A stretch of 12,149 bases of DNA. Origin: JAJNBA01 sp035512775 (GTDB taxonomy: Bacteria; Actinomycetota; UBA4738; HRBIN12). The DNA is taken from positions 1-12,149 of the forward strand of contig DATKDI010000053.1 in NCBI GenBank assembly GCA_035512775.1, in the 5' to 3' direction. Shown here piece by piece: positions 6,659 through 12,149 of this stretch. The notes under the pieces are model-generated. The model did no database searches, was not told where the DNA came from, and saw nothing but the letters and a program-made list of their open reading frames with translations. Both the position numbers and the translations under genes were made by a program. The stretch's first letter is position 1; every line of letters starts with the position of its first letter.

Positions 6659-7639
6659 TCAGCCGCGGAGCCAGTCCGCGGCGTCCTTGGCGTGGTACGT
6701 GAGGATCAGGTCGGCACCGGCGCGCCGGATCGATGTCAGCAATTCCAGCACCACCCGCCGTTCGTCGAGCCAGCCGTTCGCGGCGGCCGCCTTCACCATC
6801 GAATACTCGCCGCTCACGTGGTACGCGGCCATCGGGAAGCGGGTCTCGTCCTTCGCGCGACGGATCACGTCGAGGTACGGAAGCGCCGGCTTCACCATCA
6901 CGATGTCCGCGCCTTCCTCGATGTCGGTCCGGATCTCACGGAGCGCCTCGTCGGCGTTCGCCGGATCCTGCTGGTAACCCGTCCGGTCGCCGAAGCGAGG
7001 CGCGCCCTCCGCGGCCTCGCGGAAGGGGCCGTACAGCGGCGACGCGAACTTCGCCGCGTACGCGAGGATGCCGACGTCCTGGTGCCCGCCCTCGTCCAGC
7101 GCGGTACGGATCGCGGCGACCTGTCCGTCCATCATCCCGCTCGGCCCGACGAGATGGGCTCCCGCCTCGGCCTGCGCGATCGAGATCCGCTGGTAGAGCT
7201 CGACCGTCGCGTCGTTCTCCACTTCCCCTCGGTCGTTCAACACCCCGCAGTGCCCGTGATCCGTGTATTCGTCCAGGCAGAGGTCGCCGATCACGACCGC
7301 CTCGTCGCCGAACTCCTCGCGCAGCGCGTGGATCGCCTGCTGACCGATCCCATCCGGGTTCCACGCCTCCGAGCCCTCAGGGTCCTTGCGCGCCGGAACG
7401 GCGAACAGGATGAACGCCCGAACGCCACGTTCCGCGATCTCGACTGCCTCCTTCCGCAGCGATTCGAGTGTGTGCTGGAACTGCCCGGGCATCGAGGCGA
7501 TCGGGACCGCGTCGCCGATCCCCTGCTTCACGAACAGAGGCGCGATCAGGTCGCCGGGTCGCACGTCGGTCTCGCGGATCAGCGAGCGGAGCGCCGCCGT
7601 GCGCCGCAAGCGACGCGGGCGCGAATGCGGGAAGCTCAT
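6659..7639 (-). CDS. hemB: Delta-aminolevulinic acid dehydratase (porphobilinogen synthase)
   Basis: HemB condenses two 5-aminolevulinate molecules into porphobilinogen in the cytosol. The 326-residue length is normal. The two substrate-binding lysines are K197 in AYAAKFASPLYGPFR and K250 in IVMVKPALPYLD. The metal loop reads DLCLDEYTDHGHCG (119-132): C121 and C131 are kept, but the middle position of the classical three-cysteine zinc site is D123. The flexible lid region around 200-224 (FREA...FGDRTGYQQDP) is present. The frame runs on upstream to 7786, but the ATG at 7639 fits the family N-terminus (RPRRLRRTAALRSLIRET) and has a -10 box 6 nt ahead; the only Shine-Dalgarno-like element, GAGGT, is too far away. 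It heads a unit with the DUF1697 gene and an exported protein, and diverges from the M19 peptidase gene. Confidence 0.97.
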   Translation of the reverse strand: MSFPHSRPRRLRRTAALRSLIRETDVRPGDLIAPLFVKQGIGDAVPIASMPGQFQHTLESLRKEAVEIAERGVRAFILFAVPARKDPEGSEAWNPDGIGQQAIHALREEFGDEAVVIGDLCLDEYTDHGHCGVLNDRGEVENDATVELYQRISIAQAEAGAHLVGPSGMMDGQVAAIRTALDEGGHQDVGILAYAAKFASPLYGPFREAAEGAPRFGDRTGYQQDPANADEALREIRTDIEEGADIVMVKPALPYLDVIRRAKDETRFPMAAYHVSGEYSMVKAAAANGWLDERRVVLELLTSIRRAGADLILTYHAKDAADWLRG

Positions 7640-7645
7640 ATGCCC

Positions 7646-7651
7646 AGCGTA
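7646..7651 (-). promoter_or_regulatory. Predicted -10 box of hemB (leaderless start)
   Basis: TACGCT on the minus strand ends 6 nt before the hemB ATG, so initiation would fall on or beside the A of the start codon. No good -35 is seen. The 41-base gap also has to hold the signals of the divergent peptidase gene. Confidence 0.4.
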
Positions 7652-7680
7652 CCTCGACGACGACCGCGAAAGGATGCCGG

Positions 7681-8871
7681 ATGGAGCCCAAGAAGCGGTG
7701 GGACGGCTACGTGTCGTTCTCCTACCTGGAGCCGGGCGTCGACTACAAGGAGTTCGAGCTCTCACCCCAGCTCGGTCGCGTACCACCGTTCGTCTACCCC
7801 CTCTCCGGCGCGGACGACGAACGCGCCGGTCGGCTGCTGCGTGAGTGCGTGTGCATCTCGCTGCACGACCATTGCGGCATCACGCCGGTGGACATGACGC
7901 AGAACGACGAGTACATCCGCGAGGGGCGCGAGTGGTACGGCTACGAGGGGCTCGCGGCGTCAGGGCTCGATGCGGTCTTCGAGAACTTCCTCGACGGCAC
8001 GGCGACGATCACGTCGAAGGCGGGCTGGAAATGGACCGACGCGATCCACGACCTCGGGATGCACCTCGCCGACGTCGCGCACCAGTCGATGGTGTTCGTG
8101 GGGGGCACGGTCGATGACATCGAGGAGGCTCACCGGAGCGGCCGGATCACGATGGTGCCGTGCACGGAGGGCGCCGCGATGATCGAGAACGAGCTCGACC
8201 GTCTCGACGTGCTCTTCGGGCTCGGGGTGCGGATGTGCGGGATCGCGTACAGCGAGTCCAACCAGCTCGGCGGCGGCGTGAAGGATCCGGGGGACGGAGG
8301 GTTGACGCGTCTCGGGATCGACGCGGTCCGTCGGATGAACCGGCTGGGGATGGCGATCGACCTCTCCCACGCCGGGGACGAGACCGCACGGCAGGCGTGC
8401 GAGGTGAGCGAGCGGCCGGTGTTCCTGTCGCACTCGGGATCGCGGTCGCTGTTCTCGGAACGCAAGCTGAAGGACGATGACGTGCTGAAGGCGGTGGCGG
8501 AGACGGGCGGCCTGATCGGGATCGAGGCGTCGCCGCACACAACGATCTCTCCGACGCATCCGCGGCACTCGCTCGAGTCGGTGATGGATCACTTCGAGCA
8601 CTGCGTCGACGTGATGGGGATCGACCACGTCGGGTTCGGACCCGACACGTTCTTCGGCGACCACGTCGGGCTGCACGTGCAGTACGCCGGCAACCTCGAC
8701 ACCGGTGAGGTCGGCGAGTTCGAGCCCGTTGAGTACGTCGAGGGACTCGAGAACCCATCCGAGTTCCCGAACGTGATCCGTTGGCTCGTCGCGCACGGCT
8801 ATCCGGACGAGCAGATCGCCAAGGTCGTGGGCGGGAACGCGCTGCGGGCGCTCCGGGACGTCTGGGTCTAA
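7681..8871 (+). CDS. Membrane-dipeptidase-like (M19) metallohydrolase
   Basis: This 396-residue protein resembles the M19 renal/membrane dipeptidase family, binuclear zinc hydrolases of dipeptides and related amides. Likely metal ligands in order are H62 in SLHDHCG, the bridging glutamate E163 in PCTEGAAMI, H230 in IDLSHAGDET, H251 in FLSHSGSRSL, and D322 in GFGPDTFFGD. The first motif is odd: family members usually have His-x-Asp, whereas here the chain reads H62-D63-H64. Residues 1-50 form an extension before the first motif, and residues 65-125 contain an aromatic-rich insert (REWYGYEGLA). No signal peptide or lipobox is seen, so it should be cytosolic. GAAAGGA at 7668-7674 lies 6 nt before the ATG and supports this start. 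The last four bases overlap the 3' end of hemD. The substrate cannot be told from sequence. Confidence 0.88.
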   Translation: MEPKKRWDGYVSFSYLEPGVDYKEFELSPQLGRVPPFVYPLSGADDERAGRLLRECVCISLHDHCGITPVDMTQNDEYIREGREWYGYEGLAASGLDAVFENFLDGTATITSKAGWKWTDAIHDLGMHLADVAHQSMVFVGGTVDDIEEAHRSGRITMVPCTEGAAMIENELDRLDVLFGLGVRMCGIAYSESNQLGGGVKDPGDGGLTRLGIDAVRRMNRLGMAIDLSHAGDETARQACEVSERPVFLSHSGSRSLFSERKLKDDDVLKAVAETGGLIGIEASPHTTISPTHPRHSLESVMDHFEHCVDVMGIDHVGFGPDTFFGDHVGLHVQYAGNLDTGEVGEFEPVEYVEGLENPSEFPNVIRWLVAHGYPDEQIAKVVGGNALRALRDVWV

Positions 8872-9632
8872 CGGGGGAGTGCTCGTTCGAGGGCGGCGAC
8901 GAGGCCCTCGATCGTGTGCGGCTTCGCGACGGCCGCCGGCCGGAGGCCCGCGGCGCGAGCGGCGGCTGCCGTGACCGGGCCGATGCACACCATCTTCGGC
9001 GGCCCGCCACTCGGACCACGGATCACCCCATCGCCGCGCGCGCCGACGAAGCCGCGAACGGTCGAGGCGCTCGTGAACGTCACCGCGTCCACCTCGCGGC
9101 CGCGGAGCGCATCTCGCGCCTTCCGCGGGAGAGACGAGGCGAAGATCGTCCGGTAGGCGTCGACCCGGACGGGCTCCCAGCCCTTCCGGGCCAGCGCGTC
9201 CTCCAATCCCTCCGGCGCGATGTCGGCGCGGGCACAGAGCACGCGGCCCGAGCCGCGAGGGAACGCGCGCGCGAGGGCCGCGGTCGTGAACGTCGCCGGC
9301 TGCAGGTCCGGGGACCGACGAGCCCAGCGGCGGAACGCCGCCGCCGTCCCCTCACCGATCACCGCGACCTCGGCGCGGACGTCGCGTGGAGACGGCAGTC
9401 GCTCGCGAAACACGTCCACGGTCGCGGCACTGGTGAGCGTGATCCAGTCGAACCGCGCGGCGGCGAGCTCCTTCAACGCCGCCGTGAGGGCCGCGGAGCG
9501 CGCGGGCACCAGCCGGATCGTCGGGGCGAGGAGGACGCGCGCTCCGCGGCGCTCGAGCTCGCGTACCAGCGGCGCGGCCTGATCCACCGGGCGCGTGACG
9601 AGGATCGTCCGCCCGGCGAAAGTTCGCTTCAC
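8868..9632 (-). CDS. hemD: Uroporphyrinogen-III synthase
   Basis: HemD cyclises hydroxymethylbilane to uroporphyrinogen III with inversion of ring D. The family is poorly conserved, but the 254-residue protein has its two-lobed layout: an N-terminal TILVTRPVDQAAPLVREL (9-26), the strand FDWITLTSAATVDVF, the second-lobe counterpart DAVTFTSASTVRGFV, and the closing CIGPVTAAAARAAG followed by KPHTIEGLVAAL. Position right after hemC makes the call firm. Translation starts at a GTG whose last two bases are shared with the hemC stop (GTGA, 4-nt overlap), so the genes are translationally coupled. No methyltransferase (CobA/CysG-type) domain is fused. The stop overlaps the end of the convergent M19 gene by 4 bases. 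Confidence 0.93.
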   Translation of the reverse strand: MKRTFAGRTILVTRPVDQAAPLVRELERRGARVLLAPTIRLVPARSAALTAALKELAAARFDWITLTSAATVDVFRERLPSPRDVRAEVAVIGEGTAAAFRRWARRSPDLQPATFTTAALARAFPRGSGRVLCARADIAPEGLEDALARKGWEPVRVDAYRTIFASSLPRKARDALRGREVDAVTFTSASTVRGFVGARGDGVIRGPSGGPPKMVCIGPVTAAAARAAGLRPAAVAKPHTIEGLVAALERALPR

Positions 9633-10525
9633 CCCCGCAGCTCCCCCAGGATCCGATCCGCGCCATCGGCGCGCAGCCGCTGTGCGAGCATGGATGCGGC
9701 GGCGCCGGGGTCGGAGCTCTCGGACGCGGTCCGAACGATCTTCGCCCCGTCGGGTGTGGCGACGAGGGCCACCATCCTGATCCGGTCGCCTTTCGTTGCC
9801 GCGAGCGCCCCGAGCGGAAGATCACAGCCGCCGCCCAGGAGCTGCACGAGGGTCCGTTCGGCCTCGAATGCCCGCCGCGACGCGAGATGGTCAAGGACGG
9901 AGATGACCGCTCGAGTGGTCCGGTCTTCCTCCCGGACCTGCACGGCCAGGCATCCCTGCCCCGGTGCCGGCACCATCTCGTCCACGCGCAGCCGGCGGGC
10001 GTGCGGCGGATCGAGGCCGAGCCGTGCGAGCCCGGCCGCGGCGAGCACGAGCCCGTCCACCTCGCCCTCGGCCAGCTTCCGGAGCCTCGTGTCCACGTTC
10101 CCCCGGATCTCGGTCACGCCCATCCCCGGGAAGCCGGCGAGGAGCTGTGCACGACGACGGACGCTTGACGTCCCGACCACCATCCCCGGCTGGAGCTTCT
10201 CGTCGCGACCGATCAAGACGTCGAGGGGATCTGCTCGCTTGGGAACCGCGGCGATCGCGATCCCCTCGTCGTCTTCGGCGGGCAGATCCTTCGCGGAATG
10301 CACGGCGAGGTCGACCTCGCCGGTGCGGAGCGCCTCGACGATCCGATCGACCCAGAGGCCCTTCATGCCCGAAGGTGACTCCGCCGACGTCACGCCGTCG
10401 TCGCCCGACGTCGACATCGGGACGATCTCCGAGCGGAAGGCGTTCGCGGACAGCAGCGCGGCGATCTCCTCGGCCTGCGCGAGCGCGAGAGCCGAACGCC
10501 GCGTCGCGATGCGGAGGGTGGTCAC
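9629..10525 (-). CDS. hemC: Hydroxymethylbilane synthase (porphobilinogen deaminase)
   Basis: HemC joins four porphobilinogens into the linear tetrapyrrole hydroxymethylbilane, using a covalently bound dipyrromethane cofactor. The 298-residue protein shows LRIATRRSALALAQAEE at the N-terminus, the catalytic aspartate D80 in AVHSAKDLP, the arginine-rich GTSSVRRRAQLL (118-129), IRGNVDTRLRKL (140-151), VPAPGQGCLAVQ (185-196), and the cofactor cysteine C234 in LLGGGCDLPLGA. The frame stays open far upstream within hemA, but the GTG at 10525 begins MTTLRIATR as expected and overlaps the hemA stop as GTGA. The middle gene of hemA-hemC-hemD. Confidence 0.97.
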   Translation of the reverse strand: MTTLRIATRRSALALAQAEEIAALLSANAFRSEIVPMSTSGDDGVTSAESPSGMKGLWVDRIVEALRTGEVDLAVHSAKDLPAEDDEGIAIAAVPKRADPLDVLIGRDEKLQPGMVVGTSSVRRRAQLLAGFPGMGVTEIRGNVDTRLRKLAEGEVDGLVLAAAGLARLGLDPPHARRLRVDEMVPAPGQGCLAVQVREEDRTTRAVISVLDHLASRRAFEAERTLVQLLGGGCDLPLGALAATKGDRIRMVALVATPDGAKIVRTASESSDPGAAASMLAQRLRADGADRILGELRG

Positions 10526-11793
10526 TCCTCGTCGAGGAGGGAAGGGTCGAGGCCGAGGAGCTCGGCCAGCAGCTTCGCGTGGGTCCGCCCGGAGCCGGGC
10601 TCCGACCGCTCCTTCAGCGCCACGATGGGATCGTGCAGGAGCTTCGCGACGATCCCGCGCGTGAGCGCCTCCACGGCGGCCCGCTCGTCGGCGGTGAGGT
10701 CGGCGAGCCGGCCCGCGTGGCGCGCCAGCTCGCCCTGCAGCACCGCGTCGCCGCGGCGACGGATCGCCCGGATCAGAGGAGCCAGCTCGTCGCCGCGGCG
10801 ACGCACGACGAACCGACGGACCTCCTCGGCCACGATCTCGCGACCCTGCGCAAGCGCGTCGTGTTCCACCGCCGAACCATGAGATCGCAGCGCATCCACG
10901 TCGATGACCGTCACACCGGCGAGGAAGCGGGCCCCCGGATCCACGTCGCGCGGCACGGCCAGGTCGAGGAGGACGAGCGGCGAGGCCGGCGCGGGCCGTG
11001 CCGCGCGAACCACCTCGGCAGGCACCACCACTCCCGTCGCGCCGGTCGCGGAGACGACGAGGTCGGCCTCGCGGAGCGCCGACAGGAGGTCGTCCATATC
11101 GCCGAAAGCCGAACCCGTTCGTTCGGCCAGCGCCCGGACGTGCGGGGTTGAGCGATTCAGGATCCTTATGCGGCCGACCCCTCGTTGCCGGAGATGCTTC
11201 ACCGCGAGCGCGGCCATGGCGCCCGCTCCGACCACCACGACCGGTCGACCGGCGAGGCTCCCTAGCACCTCCTCCGCGAGCGAGGCGCCCCGTCCGACGA
11301 ACGCGTCGGGCGCCGCCCCGAGCGACGTCTCCTGACGGACCCGTCGCCCGGCCCTCGTTGCTGCGTGGAACAAGCCGGTGAGACGGGAGCCGGCCATCGC
11401 TTCGCCTTCGGCGAAGCGAATCGCCTCGCGCACCTGCGACTGGATCTGCGTCTCGCCGAGCACCATGGAGTCCAAGCCACCGGCGACGGAGAACAGATGC
11501 TCGACCGCGTCTCGCTCCCAATGGGCGTACAGGCTCTCCGCGAGGTCCGCTTCGGCGACGCCCTTCGTCTCGATCAGCAACCGCTTCAGCGCCAGGAACC
11601 CCGCGTGATAGCTCGGGACCGATCCGTACACCTCCACCCGATTGCAGGTCGAGAGCACCACGGCTTCATCGATCCCGCCCAGATCTCGCGCGCGGCGATA
11701 CCCCTTGATCAGGTCGTCCTCGGCGAACGCGAGCGACTCCAGGAGGTCGATCGGAGCGTGTCGGAAGGAGATGCCGAGGGCGAGGACGGCCAT
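10522..11793 (-). CDS. hemA: Glutamyl-tRNA reductase
   Basis: HemA uses NADPH to reduce glutamyl-tRNA(Glu) to glutamate-1-semialdehyde, the committed step of the C5 pathway. The 423-residue protein has the N-terminal GISFRHAPIDLLE (7-19), the nucleophile C50 in LSTCNRVEVY, H99 in VEHLFSVAGGLDSMVLGE (97-114), ETQIQSQVREA, the nucleotide-binding VVVVGAGAMA (185-194), ILNRS (211-215), LDLAVPRDVDP (276-286), and a helical C-terminal dimerisation region with EEVRRFVVRRR. The ATG at 11793 follows AGGA at 10 nt spacing, and the same stretch reads as a TAGGAT -10 box, so the start may be leaderless. First gene of hemA-hemC-hemD and divergent from tRNA-Ser across 123 bases. Confidence 0.97.
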   Translation of the reverse strand: MAVLALGISFRHAPIDLLESLAFAEDDLIKGYRRARDLGGIDEAVVLSTCNRVEVYGSVPSYHAGFLALKRLLIETKGVAEADLAESLYAHWERDAVEHLFSVAGGLDSMVLGETQIQSQVREAIRFAEGEAMAGSRLTGLFHAATRAGRRVRQETSLGAAPDAFVGRGASLAEEVLGSLAGRPVVVVGAGAMAALAVKHLRQRGVGRIRILNRSTPHVRALAERTGSAFGDMDDLLSALREADLVVSATGATGVVVPAEVVRAARPAPASPLVLLDLAVPRDVDPGARFLAGVTVIDVDALRSHGSAVEHDALAQGREIVAEEVRRFVVRRRGDELAPLIRAIRRRGDAVLQGELARHAGRLADLTADERAAVEALTRGIVAKLLHDPIVALKERSEPGSGRTHAKLLAELLGLDPSLLDEE

Positions 11794-11802
11794 GACCGGG
11801 GA

Positions 11803-11808
11803 ATCCTA
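11803..11808 (-). promoter_or_regulatory. Possible -10 box of the hemACD unit
   Basis: TAGGAT on the minus strand ends 9 nt before the hemA ATG. It fits the TANNNT actinobacterial -10 and would give a transcript starting 2-3 nt before the ATG. The overlapping AGGA could instead be a Shine-Dalgarno with rather long spacing, so the two readings compete. No -35 is apparent. Confidence 0.35.
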
Positions 11809-11903
11809 CCCAGCCGGGTTCGACCTCGACGGGCGAGAAGTGGACCCGAGCGCCTGCGGTGACGACCTCGGGCGTTTCGGCCGGGCACCGCAGACGGGTC
11901 CTC

Positions 11904-11909
11904 TACACT
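11904..11909 (+). promoter_or_regulatory. Predicted -10 box of the tRNA-Ser gene
   Basis: TACACT ends 7 nt before the first base of the mature tRNA, so the precursor would have almost no 5' leader. No clear -35 stands at 16-18 nt upstream. Confidence 0.4.
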
Positions 11910-11916
11910 CGTCGAC

Positions 11917-12008
11917 GGAGACGTGGCTGAGTGGCCGAAAGCAGCCGCCTGCTAAGCGGTTAGGGGGGTAATACTCCCTCGGAGGTTCGAATCCTCCCGT
12001 CTCCGCCA
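11917..12008 (+). tRNA. tRNA-Ser (anticodon GCU), CCA encoded
   Basis: A complete type II tRNA. The acceptor 5' strand GGAGACG (11917-11923) pairs with CGTCTCC (11998-12004), followed by discriminator G (12005) and an encoded CCA (12006-12008). The D stem is a 3-bp GCT/AGC. The anticodon arm has stem 11944-11948 paired with 11956-11960 and loop CTGCTAA, giving anticodon GCT at 11951-11953, which reads AGC/AGU serine codons. The long variable arm (about 11961-11980, G-run pairing with CTCCC) is typical of tRNA-Ser. The T arm is GGAGG-TTCGAAT-CCTCC (11981-11997). It is divergent from hemA and followed within a few bases by repeats of an apparent insertion element. Confidence 0.97.
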
Positions 12009-12012
12009 ATGT

Positions 12013-12051
12013 GATGTCTCGCGACATCGTGCCGACATGTCTCGCGACATC
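12013..12051. repeat. Two direct copies of a partly palindromic repeat
   Basis: ATGTCTCGCGACATC occurs at 12014-12028 and 12037-12051, 23 nt apart, about two helical turns. Each copy is a dyad: GATGTC and GACATC (6-bp arms around 4 bases) in the first, 5-bp arms in the second. The tandem dyads at the end of a transposase gene suggest transposase-binding sites at the element terminus. With only two copies and an 8-nt gap this is not a CRISPR. Confidence 0.85.
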
Positions 12052-12059
12052 CTTCCACC

Positions 12060-12149
12060 TCACGATCGCCCGTGGGGCTGGTAGTCCCGCGTCGGATCGA
12101 GGGTCAGGTCTCGGAGCAGCTCCCCGTCTTCGGTCAGGACCCGCACGTG
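12060..12149 (-). CDS. C-terminal fragment of a probable IS481-family transposase
   Basis: Reading leftwards from the right edge, 29 codons precede a TGA at 12062-12060. The peptide contains VRVLTEDGELLRDL followed by TLDPTRDYQPHGRS. As I recall the family, a short strand pair with GELLR-LTxDPxRDYQ is the usual C-terminal end of IS481-type (rve/DDE integrase core) transposases in actinobacteria. The catalytic domain lies outside the window, so whether the gene is intact is unknown. The repeats 8 nt beyond the stop support an element end. Confidence 0.6.
   Translation of the reverse strand, partial: HVRVLTEDGELLRDLTLDPTRDYQPHGRS

Larger units (their letters stand above)
12010..12149. mobile_element. 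End of an IS481-type insertion element (partial)
   Basis: The stretch holds two copies of a 15-nt repeat (12014-12028 and 12037-12051) and then the C-terminal codons of a probable IS481-family transposase on the minus strand, continuing past the right edge. The tip of the element is placed near 12010 because the repeats start directly after the tRNA; the exact boundary and any target duplication cannot be seen with one end only. Confidence 0.55.

Noticed and set aside
12013..12051. Repeats considered as a CRISPR fragment or an SOS (LexA) box
   Set aside because: There are only two copies with an 8-nt gap, so no spacers, and the sequence lacks the actinobacterial GAAC/GTTC SOS half-sites. Position at the transposase gene end explains them better.

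Overview
The window is a GC-rich bacterial chromosome segment that is almost wholly coding. It most resembles an actinobacterium (Actinomycetota), probably an uncultured or little-studied lineage. Supporting signs are frequent GTG starts, several TANNNT -10 boxes placed 6-9 nt before start codons lacking a convincing Shine-Dalgarno (the actinobacterial leaderless pattern), a HemB with a Cys-x-Asp metal loop, and an IS481-type element end. The phylum call is an inference from these features, not from a database match.

The core is a full set of genes for the C5 route from glutamyl-tRNA to uroporphyrinogen III, all on the minus strand but in three separate transcription units: hemA-hemC-hemD (11793 down to 8868, each junction a 4-nt GTGA overlap), hemB with a DUF1697 gene and a small membrane-anchored exported protein (7639 to 5539), and hemL alone (4570 to 3296). 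HemA and HemL make 5-aminolevulinate, HemB condenses it to porphobilinogen, HemC polymerises four of these, and HemD closes the ring. The later enzymes of haem, sirohaem or cobalamin synthesis are not in the window.

Plus-strand genes sit in the gaps and point the opposite way: an M19-type metallopeptidase (7681-8871) between hemD and hemB, and a PLP threonine/serine dehydratase (4617-5549) between the hemB unit and hemL. Left of hemL are a stand-alone PAS-domain protein (+), msrA (-), a two-CDGSH iron-sulfur protein (+), and a UvrD/PcrA-type helicase (-) that runs off the left edge. Strands therefore alternate strictly from unit to unit: convergent neighbours overlap or nearly touch, and promoters must lie in five short divergent gaps.

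At the right end is a tRNA-Ser(GCU) gene with encoded CCA. It is followed at once by two copies of a 15-nt partly palindromic repeat and then the C-terminal codons of what looks like an IS481-family transposase, so a mobile element appears to abut the tRNA 3' end and run off the right edge. No gene-free stretch exceeds 300 bases. I found no CRISPR array, prophage, toxin-antitoxin or defence system. The window is mainly a housekeeping tetrapyrrole locus, and the items worth a second look are promoter architecture, metal-site variants and the tRNA-adjacent element.
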